Below are positions 9,048 through 19,919 of a stretch of 64,000 bases of DNA, piece after piece. The stretch lies in contig NZ_CP109901.1 in NCBI RefSeq assembly GCF_033095805.1, positions 1,488,001-1,552,000 of the forward strand. The letters are read 5' to 3'. A program made the translations under genes and the position numbers. Numbering within the stretch: position 1 is the first letter of the stretch; each line of letters begins with the position of its first letter. Source of the DNA: Serratia sp. UGAL515B_01. Its GTDB lineage: Bacteria; Pseudomonadota; Gammaproteobacteria; Enterobacterales; Enterobacteriaceae. The notes below the pieces were generated by a model. That model was not told the DNA's origin. It was given only the letters and a program-made list of their open reading frames with translations, and searched no databases.

Positions 9048-10490
9048 TTATTCTACGCGTAGGATACGGCTGGTATTGGTGGTACCAACAGTGCCCATAA
9101 CGTCACCTTGAGTGACGAGCACCAAATCGCCAGAAACCAGGTAACCTTTCTCACGTAACCGGCTAACTGCATCATTGGCAGCGACTACGCCATCACTATG
9201 ACTACCGAAGTAAACCGGGGTAACACCACGATAAAGTGCCGTTAGGTTTAGCGTATGTTCATGGCGTGACATAGCGAAAATAGGTAAGCCTGAACTGATG
9301 CGTGACATCATGAGTGCGGTGCGTCCAGATTCGGTCATTGCAATGATGGCGGTAACCCCTTTAAGATGGTTAGCGGCATACATTGTCGACATGGCAATCG
9401 CTTCTTCGACATTGTCGAATTGTACTTCCAAACGGTGCTTTGAAACGTTGATGCTTGGTATTTTTTCTGCACCCAAGCAGACGCGAGCCATAGCGGCAAC
9501 TGTTTCCGCAGGATACTGACCCGCAGCCGTTTCGGCAGATAACATTACCGCATCTGTTCCATCTAGCACGGCGTTTGCCACGTCCATAACTTCTGCACGA
9601 GTTGGCATCGGGTTGGTGATCATCGACTCCATCATTTGCGTAGCAGTGATCACGGCACGGTTCAGTGTGCGAGCCCGACGGATTAGTTTCTTCTGGATGC
9701 CAACCAATTCTGGGTCGCCGATTTCTACTCCCAAATCGCCGCGAGCAACCATCACAACGTCAGAGGCCAAGATGATATCATCCATGGCTTCGTCGCTGGA
9801 TACGGCCTCAGCTCGTTCCACCTTTGATACAATTTTAGCGTTACAACCTGCATCACGTGCCAAACGACGCGCATAGTTAAGGTCTTCACCGGTGCGTGGA
9901 AACGAAACGGCAAGATAATCGACGCCAATCTTGGCAGCAGTGATGATATCAGCCTTGTCTTTTTCTGTTAACGCTTCAGCGGATAGCCCACCACCCAGTT
10001 TGTTGATGCCTTTATTATTCGAGAGTGGACCGCCTACTGTGACCTCGGTAAACACTTTCATGCCCTGAACTTCGAGTACTTTCAACTGTACGCGGCCATC
10101 ATCTAGTAAGAGCACATCACCAGGAACCACATCGTTAGGCAGACCTTTATAGTCGATACCTACTTTTTCTTTATCGCCTTCACCTTTTGACAGATTGGCA
10201 TCAAGTAGGAATTTATCGCCAACGTTAAGGAAGATTTTTCCTTCCTTAAAGGTGGATACGCGGATTTTCGGCCCTTGAAGATCGCCCAGGATAGCGACAT
10301 GACGCCCTAATTTTGCAGCAATCTCACGCACCTTGTTTGCACGGAGCAGGTGATCTTCTGCACTACCATGGGAAAAGTTAAGCCTAACTACGTTTGCACC
10401 AGCGGCAATGATCTTTTCCAGATTATTGTCGCGGTCAGTAGCTGGACCCAGTGTGGTTACGATTTTGGTTCTTCTGAGCCGTCTGGACAT
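9048..10490 (-). CDS. pykA: Pyruvate kinase II
   Basis: Converts phosphoenolpyruvate and ADP to pyruvate and ATP. It is 480 residues and begins [21 protein letters not shown], as does the AMP-activated isozyme PykA rather than the fructose-bisphosphate-activated PykF. Visible motifs are [10 protein letters not shown] (phosphoryl transfer), [11 protein letters not shown], the catalytic Lys region [13 protein letters not shown], the metal site [12 protein letters not shown] and the signature [20 protein letters not shown]. The C-terminal allosteric domain is complete. It sits beside hexR, as in E. coli, with a terminator downstream. Confidence 0.97.
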   Translation of the reverse strand: MSRRLRRTKIVTTLGPATDRDNNLEKIIAAGANVVRLNFSHGSAEDHLLRANKVREIAAKLGRHVAILGDLQGPKIRVSTFKEGKIFLNVGDKFLLDANLSKGEGDKEKVGIDYKGLPNDVVPGDVLLLDDGRVQLKVLEVQGMKVFTEVTVGGPLSNNKGINKLGGGLSAEALTEKDKADIITAAKIGVDYLAVSFPRTGEDLNYARRLARDAGCNAKIVSKVERAEAVSSDEAMDDIILASDVVMVARGDLGVEIGDPELVGIQKKLIRRARTLNRAVITATQMMESMITNPMPTRAEVMDVANAVLDGTDAVMLSAETAAGQYPAETVAAMARVCLGAEKIPSINVSKHRLEVQFDNVEEAIAMSTMYAANHLKGVTAIIAMTESGRTALMMSRISSGLPIFAMSRHEHTLNLTALYRGVTPVYFGSHSDGVVAANDAVSRLREKGYLVSGDLVLVTQGDVMGTVGTTNTSRILRVE

Positions 10491-10683
10491 GTATTACTCC
10501 GTTGACTGGTAAAGCAAGTATTGGCGTTGCGATAACGTCAGATAACAAAACCGGGAGTATTTAGCAATGGAATTTCATTGATATCTCACTTGGGTTATCT
10601 GTACGAGCGTACTAACACGGTACAACCTATAATTCCGCTGAGCAAATCGAGACAGGAACAGCGGGTTTTAAATTCATTAAGAG

Positions 10684-11550
10684 CTAAAAACGGTTGGTAA
10701 TGATCGCGTCTTTATCAAAACGCGATTCTTTCAACGCTTCCTTGACCCGTTTCAAGTTATCCCTGAATTTAGGTCCTCTACGCAAGGTAAATCCAGTTGC
10801 CAGTACATCGATGAGCGTTAACTGAGCGATACGCGATACCATCGGCATATAAACGTCAGTATCTTCTGGTACATCGAGCAGCAGAGCGAGGGAGGCCTCT
10901 TTGGCTAAGGGGGTGTCACGAGAGGTTATGGCGATCACGGTCGCGTCATTGTCCCGTGCCAGGTGGGCCATTTCTACTAGATTTTTGGTGCGCCCAGTAT
11001 GTGAAATCAACACCACGACGTCACCTTCCGACGAGTTCATGCAATCCATGCGTTGCATGACAATATCGTCAAAATAGACAACGGGGATGTTGAAACGGAA
11101 GAATTTGTTCATCGCATCGTGGGCAACGGCTGCCGAAGCACCCAATCCAAAGAAAGAGATTTTTTTTGCCTGCGTGAGCAGGTCAACCGCACGATTGATA
11201 GCGCTAATATCAAGATTTGCTTTTACTGTATCAAGGCTAGCCATTACTGACTCAAAGATTTTACTGGTGTAGGCATCGGCGCTGTCGTCTTCTTCAACGT
11301 TACGGTTCACATAAGGTGTGCCGTTTGCCAAGCTCTGAGCCAAGTGGAGTTTGAAGTCAGGGAACCCTTTGGTATCAAGGCGGCGACAAAAACGGTTGAC
11401 GGTAGGCTCACTGACGTCTGCCATTTTTGCCAGCTTGGCGATACTGGAATGAATCGCGGTTTGCGGTGCGGCTAGGATCACTTCAGCAACTTTCCTTTCA
11501 GATTTGCTCAGTAGCTCCAGATGGCCCTGGATTTTTTCCAGCGTATTCAT
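10684..11550 (-). CDS. hexR: RpiR-family regulator HexR
   Basis: Transcriptional regulator of central carbon genes that senses 2-keto-3-deoxy-6-phosphogluconate in its family. It has an N-terminal RpiR helix-turn-helix (LSKSERKVAEVIL through DVSEPTVNRFCRR) and a C-terminal SIS sugar-phosphate domain (ISFFGLGASAAVAHDAM, VVVLISHTGRTKNLVE). The start chosen (MNTLEKIQG, 11550) matches E. coli HexR; an in-frame ATG six codons upstream (11568) and another at 11634 are possible. It is divergent from zwf and read towards pykA. A HexR-type palindrome lies in the zwf leader. Confidence 0.95.
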   Translation of the reverse strand: MNTLEKIQGHLELLSKSERKVAEVILAAPQTAIHSSIAKLAKMADVSEPTVNRFCRRLDTKGFPDFKLHLAQSLANGTPYVNRNVEEDDSADAYTSKIFESVMASLDTVKANLDISAINRAVDLLTQAKKISFFGLGASAAVAHDAMNKFFRFNIPVVYFDDIVMQRMDCMNSSEGDVVVLISHTGRTKNLVEMAHLARDNDATVIAITSRDTPLAKEASLALLLDVPEDTDVYMPMVSRIAQLTLIDVLATGFTLRRGPKFRDNLKRVKEALKESRFDKDAIITNRF

Positions 11551-11930
11551 ATAACGAGAGTCACTCATGGTTTTATACCCATCACTTATCAAACTACTCC
11601 AATTGGGATAATGGTGTTGTAGTTTGAAACTCAATAGGGTAAGTCGATTTCAACTAAAGGAGAAATCAATGCCAGTTTCATGAAAATATACTACGTGCCG
11701 CTAACTGTTGGCAGTGTTGACAAGGAATAAGCTGGTTTTTTTCACCAGAACATGACCCGTGTCTAACTTTCATAATGGTAAAAGAACATCAAAAAAGAGA
11801 GAAACTTACAGTTCTCATCGTTATCAACGGCTTTAATACGGTATTGAGGTTTAACATGACAGTTCATAGAGTTATTCTTCTGCTTTTGATCCGGGTTTAC
11901 TGGCTGTAGTCAAAGAGAGTACATTAGTGT
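11551..11930. other. hexR-zwf intergenic region
   Basis: About 380 bases between the divergent hexR and zwf genes with no convincing gene. It must hold promoters for both directions. A short stem (CTGG/CCAG around a T-run near 11733-11749) is visible but weak. The HexR operator follows at 11931. Confidence 0.6.
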
Positions 11931-11945
11931 TGTAAGAAAATTACA
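11931..11945. promoter_or_regulatory. HexR operator in front of zwf
   Basis: TGTAAGAAAATTACA is a TGTAA-N5-TTACA palindrome matching the published HexR consensus type (TGTARTWWWAYTACA-like). It lies 25 bases before the zwf start, overlapping the probable promoter or leader. hexR is the divergent neighbour, so local repression of zwf (and possibly eda) relieved by KDPG is the expected control. Confidence 0.8.
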
Positions 11946-11970
11946 AATATCCTGCAACGAGGAGATGAAC

Positions 11971-13446
11971 ATGGCAGTAACCTCTACAGCCCAGGCATGT
12001 GACCTGGTTATTTTCGGCGCTAAAGGTGATTTGGCGCGTCGTAAACTGCTGCCTTCCCTGTATCAATTAGAGAAAGCCGGTCACATTCACCCGAATACCC
12101 GCATTATCGGCGTAGGTCGTGCCGAGTGGGATAGAGAAACTTATATCAAGGTAGTTAAGGAGGCGCTTGACACGTTTGTCAAAGAAAAAATTAATGACGA
12201 GCTGTGGGCTAGGTTGAGTGCCCGTCTGGATTTTTGCAATCTTGATGTCAATGACAGCAAGAACTTCTCCCATCTTGGCAAGATGCTGGATCAGAAGAAT
12301 CGTACCACCATCAACTATTTTGCTATGCCACCAAGCACTTTTGGCGCTATCTGCCAAGGTCTCGGAGAGGCCAAACTAAATAAAGAACCGACACGTGTGG
12401 TCATGGAAAAGCCGCTTGGCACCGATCTGGCATCCTCTCGTGTTATTAACGATCAAGTGGCTGAGTATTTTAACGAATGTCAGGTTTATCGTATCGACCA
12501 TTATCTGGGTAAAGAGACGGTACTTAACCTGTTAGCACTGCGTTTTGCCAACTCATTGTTCGCGTCAAATTGGGATAATCGTACTATCGATCATGTACAA
12601 ATCACTGTGGCGGAAGAGGTGGGAATTGAAGGTCGTTGGGGATACTTTGATCAGGCTGGCCAGATGCGGGACATGATTCAAAACCATCTTTTGCAGATCC
12701 TGACCATGATTGCTATGTCCCCACCGGCAGATCTGACTACAGATCGTATCCGTGACGAAAAGGTTAAGGTGTTACGCTCGTTGCGTCGTATCGATCATAA
12801 TAATGTCCGCGAAACCACGGTGCGTGGTCAGTACACTGCAGGTTTTGTCCAGGGTAAGAAAGTCCCCGGCTATCTGGAAGAAGAAGGGGCTAATAAGAGC
12901 AGCAGTACAGAAACTTTCGTTTCCATTCGTGTTGATATTGACAATTGGCAATGGGCTGGTGTGCCGTTCTACCTTCGGACCGGTAAGCGCTTACCTACCA
13001 AGTGTTCTGAAGTCGTAGTCTACTTTAAAAATCCACCGTTGAATCTTTTCCGAGACTCATATCAACAACTGCCACAGAACAAACTAACGATTCGCCTGCA
13101 ACCAGATGAGGGGATTGATATTCAGGTTCTTAATAAGGTTCCTGGTCTTGATCACAAGCATCGCCTTCAAACCACCAAGTTGGATCTGAGTTTCTCCGAA
13201 ACCTTTAACCAAGAACACGTTGCAGACGCTTATGAACGTCTGCTTTTAGAAACCATGCGTGGGATCCAAGCGTTATTTGTGCGTCGTGATGAAGTAGAAG
13301 AGGCATGGAAGTGGGTAGACTCTATTATGGAAGCGTGGAAAGCAGACAATGAAGCACCTAAACCTTATCAGTCGGGAACTTGGGGCCCTGTTGCTTCCGT
13401 TGCTATGATTACCCGCGATGGCCGTTCCTGGAATGAGTTCGAATAA
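11971..13446 (+). CDS. zwf: Glucose-6-phosphate 1-dehydrogenase
   Basis: First enzyme of the oxidative pentose phosphate pathway; oxidises glucose 6-phosphate with NADP. Using the ATG at 11971 (MAVTSTAQACDLVIFGAKGD) gives 491 residues, identical to E. coli. The ribosome site GAGGAG at 11959-11964 is correctly spaced for it, whereas the in-frame ATG at 11965 abuts that site. Motifs are the dinucleotide-binding FGAKGDLARRKLLP and the substrate/catalytic RIDHYLGKE with the active-site His and Lys. eda follows 168 bp downstream with no edd between them. Confidence 0.97.
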   Translation: MAVTSTAQACDLVIFGAKGDLARRKLLPSLYQLEKAGHIHPNTRIIGVGRAEWDRETYIKVVKEALDTFVKEKINDELWARLSARLDFCNLDVNDSKNFSHLGKMLDQKNRTTINYFAMPPSTFGAICQGLGEAKLNKEPTRVVMEKPLGTDLASSRVINDQVAEYFNECQVYRIDHYLGKETVLNLLALRFANSLFASNWDNRTIDHVQITVAEEVGIEGRWGYFDQAGQMRDMIQNHLLQILTMIAMSPPADLTTDRIRDEKVKVLRSLRRIDHNNVRETTVRGQYTAGFVQGKKVPGYLEEEGANKSSSTETFVSIRVDIDNWQWAGVPFYLRTGKRLPTKCSEVVVYFKNPPLNLFRDSYQQLPQNKLTIRLQPDEGIDIQVLNKVPGLDHKHRLQTTKLDLSFSETFNQEHVADAYERLLLETMRGIQALFVRRDEVEEAWKWVDSIMEAWKADNEAPKPYQSGTWGPVASVAMITRDGRSWNEFE

Positions 13447-13614
13447 GAATTGGTACACATCTTCTTTTTCTTCTGAGGGAGAAGATATTGGTCTTGACAG
13501 GAATAGCCTGTCTGATGGCTTTTAACCTGGCGGTACGATCGGAGTCTGCAGAGATGCAGAGCCCTGTGGCAGGGGCGTGCCATACACAAACCGAAAGTAG
13601 TGGAGATAATGACG

Positions 13615-14256
13615 ATGAAAAACTGGAAAACCAGTGCTGAACAGATCCTGACGGCAGGCCCAGTTGTTCCGGTGATTGTGATCAACAAACTTGAACATGC
13701 CGTTCCGTTGGCTAAAGCACTGGTCGCAGGTGGCATACGCGTACTGGAAGTTACTTTGCGTACGCCCTGCGCGATGGATGCAATTCGTGTGATCGCCAGG
13801 GAAGTTCCTGAAGCTATTATTGGTGCGGGAACGGTGATTAATTCACAACAACTGCATGAAGTGACAGAGAGCGGGGCACAGTTTGCCATCAGCCCGGGTT
13901 TGACAGACAATTTGTTGCAAGCAGCGACTGCAGGCAGTATTCCCTTGATCCCAGGTATCAGTACTGTTTCTGAACTGATGTTAGGCATGGATCATGGTTT
14001 GCGCGAGTTTAAGTTTTTCCCAGCTGAAGCCAACGGTGGCGTAAAGGCATTGCAAGCGATTGCTGGGCCTTTCCCTCAAGTTCGCTTCTGCCCAACCGGG
14101 GGGATCACACCGAATAACTATCGTGACTATTTGGCATTGAAAAGCGTGCTATGTATCGGTGGTTCGTGGTTAGTCCCTGCAGATGCGTTGGAAAAAGGTG
14201 ATTATGCACGCATCACTGAATTGTCGCGTGAAGCAGTCAAGGGCGCAAACCTGTAA
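13615..14256 (+). CDS. eda: KDPG/KHG aldolase
   Basis: Entner-Doudoroff aldolase splitting 2-keto-3-deoxy-6-phosphogluconate to pyruvate and glyceraldehyde 3-phosphate; also acts on 4-hydroxy-2-oxoglutarate. The start [12 protein letters not shown] at 13615 agrees with E. coli Eda (213 residues). The catalytic Glu is in VLEVTLRTP, the Schiff-base Lys in [13 protein letters not shown], and the phosphate loop in [11 protein letters not shown] and GGSWLVP. The gene lies directly after zwf. The 6-phosphogluconate dehydratase gene edd, which separates the two in E. coli, is missing here. Confidence 0.96.
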   Translation: MKNWKTSAEQILTAGPVVPVIVINKLEHAVPLAKALVAGGIRVLEVTLRTPCAMDAIRVIAREVPEAIIGAGTVINSQQLHEVTESGAQFAISPGLTDNLLQAATAGSIPLIPGISTVSELMLGMDHGLREFKFFPAEANGGVKALQAIAGPFPQVRFCPTGGITPNNYRDYLALKSVLCIGGSWLVPADALEKGDYARITELSREAVKGANL

Positions 14257-14277
14257 ACCACATCGCGTTTTTGTTGG

Positions 14278-14307
14278 TGCCAATCCACGGTGATTGGCAT
14301 TTTTTTG
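14278..14307 (+). terminator. Intrinsic terminator after eda
   Basis: TGCCAATC (14278-14285) pairs with GATTGGCA (14292-14299), followed by a run of eight T. Confidence 0.9.
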
Positions 14308-14963
14308 TCAGTCATTTCTGCAATTTTGCAGCCTGGTCTTGTTGTTTTTATTTAACGATGTGTCGATAACAACATCATGGGAAGAATCACCGGCAATCAC
14401 TTTTGATAACACAATGCTAATCCGTATAGCGGTTAGATTTGAGCTGTGAGTTTGTGGCGATATTTCTGATAAAACGTAAGTTTTTTTGTTTTTTAATTTT
14501 TAAAATTATTAACACTCTTATTTATAATACATTTTTTATCACCTATTGCGAAAACGCCGGTTTGCTTTCTTTTTTTTGCTGTGGTAAAAGTAATGCAGTT
14601 GATAATTTTACATTTATGAGGATATTGGGCAAATCGCACGGTGTGCGGCTGAAGATATAGAATAATTATGATGATACTTAACGGAATTACCCTCAGAACC
14701 TCTACTTGCCAACTTTTCCTTTCAGCCATTCTTGCCAGTGAGCATCACTGGTGTAGCGAACTATAGCTTTTTTCCTTAACCGGTGCCGATGACAGGTTTG
14801 ACTTACCGTCGTTTGGCGTTGCTGGACAAACACGACTAATACGTTTGGGTAGGTTTATCCCCAGGGATTTCTATATCTCAAGTGTCACTGTATGACTGTT
14901 TGACGAGATACATAGGGATAAATATGCCTTAGCGAGTGATATTCACCGTTTGGGAGAAAAATA
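14308..14963. other. Gene-poor, AT-rich gap between eda and mdtJ
   Basis: About 650 bases with no gene I can name. The part 14460-14600 is very AT-rich with T-runs. On the minus strand, 14704-14850 is an open frame ending in RYTSDAHWQEWLKGKVGK and a TAG. It has a possible GTG start but no good ribosome site, and could be a fragment of a lost gene. The end of the gap holds the mdtJ promoter and a GGGAGAAA ribosome site. Confidence 0.5.
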
Positions 14964-15332
14964 ATGATTTATTGGATCTTTTTAGGTTTTGCCATTGTGG
15001 CTGAAATTATCGGTACTCTGTCCATGAAATATGCCAGCATCAGTGGCGGCATGACTGGGCATATTGTGATGTATGTGATGATTACCGGTTCTTATATCAT
15101 GCTGTCAGTAGCGATAAAACGCGTGGCATTGGGGGTTGCTTATGCGCTATGGGAGGGAATTGGTATTCTGTTTATTACCCTGTTCAGCGTTATGCTATTC
15201 GATGAGCCGATTTCTGCACTAAAAATACTTGGGCTGATAATACTGCTCGTAGGGATACTGTTGGTGAAATCAGGTACTCATAAAACACGAAAACAGGTAA
15301 CCCCGCGAGGTGATAACTATGCAACAGTTTGA
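14964..15332 (+). CDS. mdtJ: Spermidine export SMR subunit MdtJ
   Basis: Small multidrug resistance family membrane protein, 122 residues with four predicted membrane helices. The functional partner is MdtI; in E. coli the heterodimer exports spermidine. Family residues visible are the membrane Glu in [16 protein letters not shown] and the motif [19 protein letters not shown]. The basic/polar tail ([12 protein letters not shown]) is typical of MdtJ. The end of the gene overlaps the mdtI start by 14 bp, which implies coupled translation. Confidence 0.95.
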   Translation: MIYWIFLGFAIVAEIIGTLSMKYASISGGMTGHIVMYVMITGSYIMLSVAIKRVALGVAYALWEGIGILFITLFSVMLFDEPISALKILGLIILLVGILLVKSGTHKTRKQVTPRGDNYATV

Positions 15333-15648
15333 GTTGTATCACATCGGCTTTTTGGCACTCGCCATCGTACTTGAGATAGTCGCCAATATTTTCCTGAAAA
15401 TGTCTAATGGTTTTAGTAGGGTATGGCTGGGGTTGCTTTCTTTACTGTCGGTACTGGCTGCATTCAGTGCCTTGGCACAGGCCGTGAAGGGGATCGACCT
15501 TTCGGTAGCATATGCGCTGTGGGGAGGCTTTGGTATTGCAGCCACAATCGCTGCCGGTTGGATACTGTTTGGCCAACGGTTGAACGCGAAAGGTTGGTTT
15601 GGTTTGGTATTGTTGCTGACAGGAATGGTAATTATCAAACTGGCATAA
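15319..15648 (+). CDS. mdtI: Spermidine export SMR subunit MdtI
   Basis: Partner of MdtJ; 109 residues from the ATG at 15319 ([19 protein letters not shown]), the same length as E. coli MdtI, with AGGTG as ribosome site. Four predicted helices, the conserved Glu in [11 protein letters not shown], and the motif [22 protein letters not shown] second in-frame ATG nine bases upstream (15310) is less likely. This is the last gene of the mdtJI pair. Confidence 0.95.
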   Translation: MQQFELYHIGFLALAIVLEIVANIFLKMSNGFSRVWLGLLSLLSVLAAFSALAQAVKGIDLSVAYALWGGFGIAATIAAGWILFGQRLNAKGWFGLVLLLTGMVIIKLA

Positions 15649-15826
15649 AGGCAAAATCGCAGGTCGAGGTTGATGATAAAGTTGCTTTCTAGTCTGAGAT
15701 ACCTAGGTCTAGTGTACTGAGGGGCTATTATGGTGCACATCCCTGTGCCAGACCCTCCGGCCGACTGAACGATATGCTCACAATCGGCACGCTCGTCCTC
15801 ATAATGGGCTTTTTTAGCAGCCTTAG

Positions 15827-15852
15827 CCGCAGGTCATGGCCTGCGGTTTCCT
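15827..15852. terminator. Hairpin between mdtI and yoaB
   Basis: CCGCAGG (15827-15833) pairs with CCTGCGG (15840-15846); the plus strand continues TTTCCTTTT. It lies between convergent genes. Just upstream, 15750-15810 has sequence (ATCGGCACGCTC...ATAATGGG) resembling a segment at 52866-52891. Confidence 0.55.
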
Positions 15853-15853
15853 T

Positions 15854-16198
15854 TTAGAGAGCGGCAATAATCTTTATTTCAACTTTGAATTTTGGGTTCA
15901 TCAGACGAGCTTGAACGGTACAACGTACAGGTGCATTGCCTGCGACTACCCAGGCGTCCCATGCCGCATTCATTGCAGCAAAATCATCGCTATCTGCCAG
16001 AAAAATGGTTGCGTCTAAAATCCGGCTTTTATCTGACCCAACACGGGCAAGCAATACATCAATAGCGGCTAAAGCATTAGCCGTTTGCGCAGTTGCATCA
16101 TCATCTAGGTTTTCTGGTACGCTGGTGTAGTAAATGATTTCATTGTGGATCACGGCTTCAGACCAACGCTGTGCTGGATCAATTCGTTCGATATTCAT
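15854..16198 (-). CDS. yoaB: RidA-family protein YoaB
   Basis: A 114-residue member of the YjgF/YER057c/UK114 (RidA) superfamily, closest to E. coli YoaB. RidA itself hydrolyses reactive enamine/imine intermediates. The Arg needed for that activity lies in the C-terminal PVRCTVQARLMNP block here, so an imine deaminase activity is possible but not shown. It is divergent from yoaA, as in E. coli. Confidence 0.93.
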   Translation of the reverse strand: MNIERIDPAQRWSEAVIHNEIIYYTSVPENLDDDATAQTANALAAIDVLLARVGSDKSRILDATIFLADSDDFAAMNAAWDAWVVAGNAPVRCTVQARLMNPKFKVEIKIIAAL

Positions 16199-16332
16199 TT
16201 ATTTATCTCCATGTCTTCAATGTCATAAAGGATAACATAGCCTCTATAAGATGTTGTTGCCGATAAAGTCGGTGGTAGTGGCTATGCAGGCTTGGCATAA
16301 TCACTGCTGCATAATACCGGTAGAGAGCTAGA

Positions 16333-18234
16333 GTGATAGACGATTTCGCACCAGAAGGCGCATTGGCGCAGGCAATTGATGGTTTTAAACCCCGTGAACC
16401 GCAAAGATTAATGGCTGATGCGGTGACAGAAGCTATTAATTTTAAGCAGGAGCTGGTGGTTGAGGCTGGAACCGGTACTGGGAAGACTTATGCTTACCTT
16501 GCTCCTGCATTACGTTCTAAGCGCAAGGTGATTATTTCTACGGGTTCTAAGGCATTACAAGATCAACTTTATGCACGCGATCTCCCCACCGTTGCCAACG
16601 CCTTAGGATATACGGGCAAGCTGGCACTGCTTAAAGGACGTTCTAATTACCTGTGTTTGGAACGTTTGGAGCAGCAGTCCATGGCCGGTGGAGAACTGGC
16701 TGGGCAGACATTGATTGACTTGGTGCGTTTGCGGAGTTGGTCATCTCAAACTGAAGAGGGAGATGTCAGTTCCTGTAGCGATGTGGCGGAAGATAGCTTT
16801 GTCTGGCCCTTGGTAACAAGCACTAATGATAACTGTCTTGGCAGTGATTGCCCGCTATACAAAGAGTGTTTTGTGGTTAAAGCTCGTCGCCGGGCAATGG
16901 ATGCTGACGTAGTGGTAGTAAATCACCACCTGTTTTTGGCCGATATGGTGGTCAAGGAGGGGGGATTTGCTGAGTTGATTCCACAAGCAGATGTAATGAT
17001 CTTCGATGAGGCTCACCAAATACCGGATATTGCCAGCCAATACTTTGGTAAGCAACTTACCAGTCGCCAACTGCTGGATGTGGCAAAAGACATTACTATT
17101 GCCTATCGCACAGAGGTTCGTGATACCGCACAACTACAAAAAAGTGCTGATCGCCTTAGTCAGAGCGCGCAGGATTTTCGTCTGGCACTAGGGGAGCCGG
17201 GGTTCCGTGGTAACTTGCGTGAGGTGCTTGCCCAGCAAACCGTTAAGCGTGCATTACTATTGCTCGATGATGCGTTGGAGTTGTGTTACGACGTGGTTAA
17301 ACTTTCTCTTGGACGTTCGGCTCTGCTTGATGCGGCTTTTGAGCGTGTAACTTTATACCGTGCCCGACTCAAACGTTTGAAAGAGATTGACGAACCTGGT
17401 TTTAGTTACTGGTATGAATGCAATTCACGTCACTTTGTACTGGCATTGACACCGCTTACGGTAGCCGATCGCTTTCGTGAAATGCTTAATGAAAAACCGG
17501 GTAGCTGGATTTTTACTTCGGCAACGCTTTCTGTTAATGAGCAAATGGGCCACTTCACTGAGCGTTTGGGTTTGAACAAGGCTAAAATCTTGCTGTTACC
17601 TAGTCCCTTCGACTACGCAAATCAGGCATTACTTTGTGTTCCCCGCTTTTTGCCTTCGCCAAATCAGCCAGGAGGCGCCCGTCAACTGGCCCGTATGCTG
17701 CGTCCGTTGATTGAAGTTAATCAAGGGCGTTGTTTCTTTCTTTGTACTTCCCACCAAATGATGCGCGAATTGGCCGAGGAGTTTCGCGCTACGCTTACAT
17801 TACCGGTCTTATTGCAAGGAGAAACCAGTAAAAGCCAACTTTTGGCACAGTTTGTTGAAGCCGGAAATGCACTGTTGGTTGCTACGAGCAGTTTCTGGGA
17901 AGGCGTAGATGTTCGAGGTGATGCGCTCTCTTGTGTCATTATTGATAAGCTGCCGTTTACCTCGCCCGATGACCCATTATTAAAAGCTCGTATTGAAGAT
18001 TGCCGGTTACGAGGTGGCGATCCATTCAATGATGTCCAGTTACCCGATGCGGTCATCACGCTTAAACAAGGGGTTGGTCGTTTGATCCGCGATACGGAAG
18101 ATCGTGGCGTACTGATCATTTGTGATAATCGGTTGGTCATGCGGCCGTATGGCGAAGTATTCCTCAACAGTTTGCCACCGACGCCACGCACCCGTGATCT
18201 TGCGCAGGCTATTGCTTTCCTTAAGGCTAGATAG
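16333..18234 (+). CDS. yoaA: DinG/XPD-family ATP-dependent helicase YoaA
   Basis: A 633-residue superfamily 2 helicase with a GTG start. In E. coli YoaA works with the clamp-loader subunit HolC in repair of stalled forks. Walker A is [15 protein letters not shown] and the DEAH box is [11 protein letters not shown]. Cys residues that would bind the Fe-S cluster lie around SNYLCLERL and [15 protein letters not shown]. Motifs V and VI are [14 protein letters not shown] and [16 protein letters not shown]. It is followed closely by tsaB (70 bp), in the E. coli order. Confidence 0.95.
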   Translation: MIDDFAPEGALAQAIDGFKPREPQRLMADAVTEAINFKQELVVEAGTGTGKTYAYLAPALRSKRKVIISTGSKALQDQLYARDLPTVANALGYTGKLALLKGRSNYLCLERLEQQSMAGGELAGQTLIDLVRLRSWSSQTEEGDVSSCSDVAEDSFVWPLVTSTNDNCLGSDCPLYKECFVVKARRRAMDADVVVVNHHLFLADMVVKEGGFAELIPQADVMIFDEAHQIPDIASQYFGKQLTSRQLLDVAKDITIAYRTEVRDTAQLQKSADRLSQSAQDFRLALGEPGFRGNLREVLAQQTVKRALLLLDDALELCYDVVKLSLGRSALLDAAFERVTLYRARLKRLKEIDEPGFSYWYECNSRHFVLALTPLTVADRFREMLNEKPGSWIFTSATLSVNEQMGHFTERLGLNKAKILLLPSPFDYANQALLCVPRFLPSPNQPGGARQLARMLRPLIEVNQGRCFFLCTSHQMMRELAEEFRATLTLPVLLQGETSKSQLLAQFVEAGNALLVATSSFWEGVDVRGDALSCVIIDKLPFTSPDDPLLKARIEDCRLRGGDPFNDVQLPDAVITLKQGVGRLIRDTEDRGVLIICDNRLVMRPYGEVFLNSLPPTPRTRDLAQAIAFLKAR

Positions 18235-18304
18235 GCGTAGTAATAGGTCTGTGCTACAATTTGCGGCCTGTATAAAACCACGATTTTCCCGCCTGAGGTT
18301 TGTC

Positions 18305-19006
18305 ATGTCCGCGCGAATTTTAGCGATCGATACGGCGACAGAAGCATGCTCTGTTGCTCTTTGGAATCAAGGCGAAACACACGTCCTGTTCGAGTTATGT
18401 CCACGCGAGCACACCCAACGCATTTTGCCATTGGTACAACAGGTGCTTGCTGAGTCTGAATTAACCCTTTCTCAACTGGATGCGCTGGCGTTTGGCCGTG
18501 GCCCCGGCAGTTTTACCGGCGTGCGTATCGGTATTGGAATTGCTCAAGGATTGGCACTTGGTGCCAATCTGCCGATGCTTGGTATTTCTACACTGCAAAC
18601 TATGGCGCAAGGCGCTTGGCGAATGAACGGTGCACAACGTGTCCTTGCAGCAATCGATGCAAGAATGGGTGAGGTCTACTGGGGTCAATTTGAGCGGCAG
18701 GCAGATGGCTACTGGCTGGAAAGTGAAGCTGAAGCTGTGCTGTCTCCCCTGCAAGCGCTTGAACGAGCAAATCGTTTGCAAGGTAGCTGGGCCTACGTTG
18801 GGACGGGGTGGCAGACTTATCCAGATTTGGTTACAGGATCATCCTTGAACGTTACTGATGGGAAAATGTTATTACCGCATGCAGAAGATATGCTGCCACT
18901 GGCATTACGAGCTTGGCAGCAAGGCTTGGCGGTAAGTGTAGAAAATGCCGAACCTAGCTATCTGCGCAATGAAGTTACTTGGAAGAAACTGCCAGGACGC
19001 GAATAA
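18305..19006 (+). CDS. tsaB: tRNA t6A-synthesis protein TsaB
   Basis: Scaffold protein needed with TsaD, TsaE and TsaC for the universal N6-threonylcarbamoyladenosine at position 37 of ANN-decoding tRNAs. It is an ASKHA-fold protein. The start is the ATG at 18305 ([19 protein letters not shown]) behind a TGAGG site, giving 233 residues (231 in E. coli). The conserved [21 protein letters not shown] block is present. Earlier in-frame start codons lie inside yoaA and are not used by the family. Confidence 0.96.
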   Translation: MSARILAIDTATEACSVALWNQGETHVLFELCPREHTQRILPLVQQVLAESELTLSQLDALAFGRGPGSFTGVRIGIGIAQGLALGANLPMLGISTLQTMAQGAWRMNGAQRVLAAIDARMGEVYWGQFERQADGYWLESEAEAVLSPLQALERANRLQGSWAYVGTGWQTYPDLVTGSSLNVTDGKMLLPHAEDMLPLALRAWQQGLAVSVENAEPSYLRNEVTWKKLPGRE

Positions 19007-19105
19007 TTACCTATCATTATAGTATCACCGGAAGGCTGAAAAACAGCCACCTGCAACTTGCATCGGGTTACGCGGTCAAAGTTATAGCTATTACAGGAGA
19101 TTGCG

Positions 19106-19708
19106 ATGATGTTAACCCATACTTTAAGTAGAAAATTGTTAACGCTGGCAATCGCAGGCACTGTGTTTGTGCTCTCCGGTTGTGTGACTATTCCTGATGT
19201 AATTCAGGGAACGAGTGCTACACCTGTAACCGATATTTCTTCTGTGCAAAATGCCCCGAGTTTGTTTACTGGTGCTGAAGCGCGCTTTGGTGGCAGGGTT
19301 GCTGCGATGGTTAACGAACGCGACCGAACGATATTGGAGATTGCAGCGGTACCATTGGATTCAGGTGCTCGCCCTATTCTTGGAGCACCATCTCAAGGGC
19401 GCATACTGGCTACGGTTAATGGTTTTCTTGACCCAGTCGATTTCAGAGGGCAGTTGGTTACCGTTGTTGGGCCTATTACTGGCATCCATGAAGGAAAGAT
19501 TGGCATGACGCCTTATCGGTTTGTCACTATGGATGCCAATGGTTTCAAACGTTGGCACATTACGCAGCAAATCATCATGCCACCGCAGCCTATCGGGCCA
19601 TGGGGACCAGGCTGGGGGCCTGGGCCGCACAGAGGCCCCTGGGGGCAGAGTTGGGGAGGATGGTATAACCCGGCCCCTGCACAAATACAAACCATCGTTA
19701 CCCAGTAA
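19106..19708 (+). CDS. yeaY: Slp-family outer-membrane lipoprotein YeaY
   Basis: A 200-residue lipoprotein with a type II signal peptide and lipobox (VLSGC, Cys about 26). It belongs to the Slp (starvation-inducible lipoprotein) family and matches E. coli YeaY through LDSGARPx[23 protein letters not shown] and [16 protein letters not shown]. The C-terminal tail is unusually rich in Gly, Pro and Trp (about 165-190), which may be a flexible surface segment. In E. coli, yeaY lies between tsaB and fadD exactly as here. Two adjacent ATG codons (19106, 19109) are possible starts behind AGGAGA. Confidence 0.92.
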   Translation: MMLTHTLSRKLLTLAIAGTVFVLSGCVTIPDVIQGTSATPVTDISSVQNAPSLFTGAEARFGGRVAAMVNERDRTILEIAAVPLDSGARPILGAPSQGRILATVNGFLDPVDFRGQLVTVVGPITGIHEGKIGMTPYRFVTMDANGFKRWHITQQIIMPPQPIGPWGPGWGPGPHRGPWGQSWGGWYNPAPAQIQTIVTQ

Positions 19709-19919
19709 ATTGCACGTGTAAATGGAGATTTTACTAGGGCGGTTAAATAGTCGCCTTATCCATTTTAAGTGCGCAGATGAGTTGGCAATTAGTGACGCAC
19801 TTCGCAACCTGGATATTGTTTAAAACCCAAACTGGTACGCTGAGTTAAAATGTTGTTAAAAGTAGGTTGTGATTTTGGGGGTTGAGATGAAAATTAGTAA
19901 TGATTTCAGGAGTAATTGC

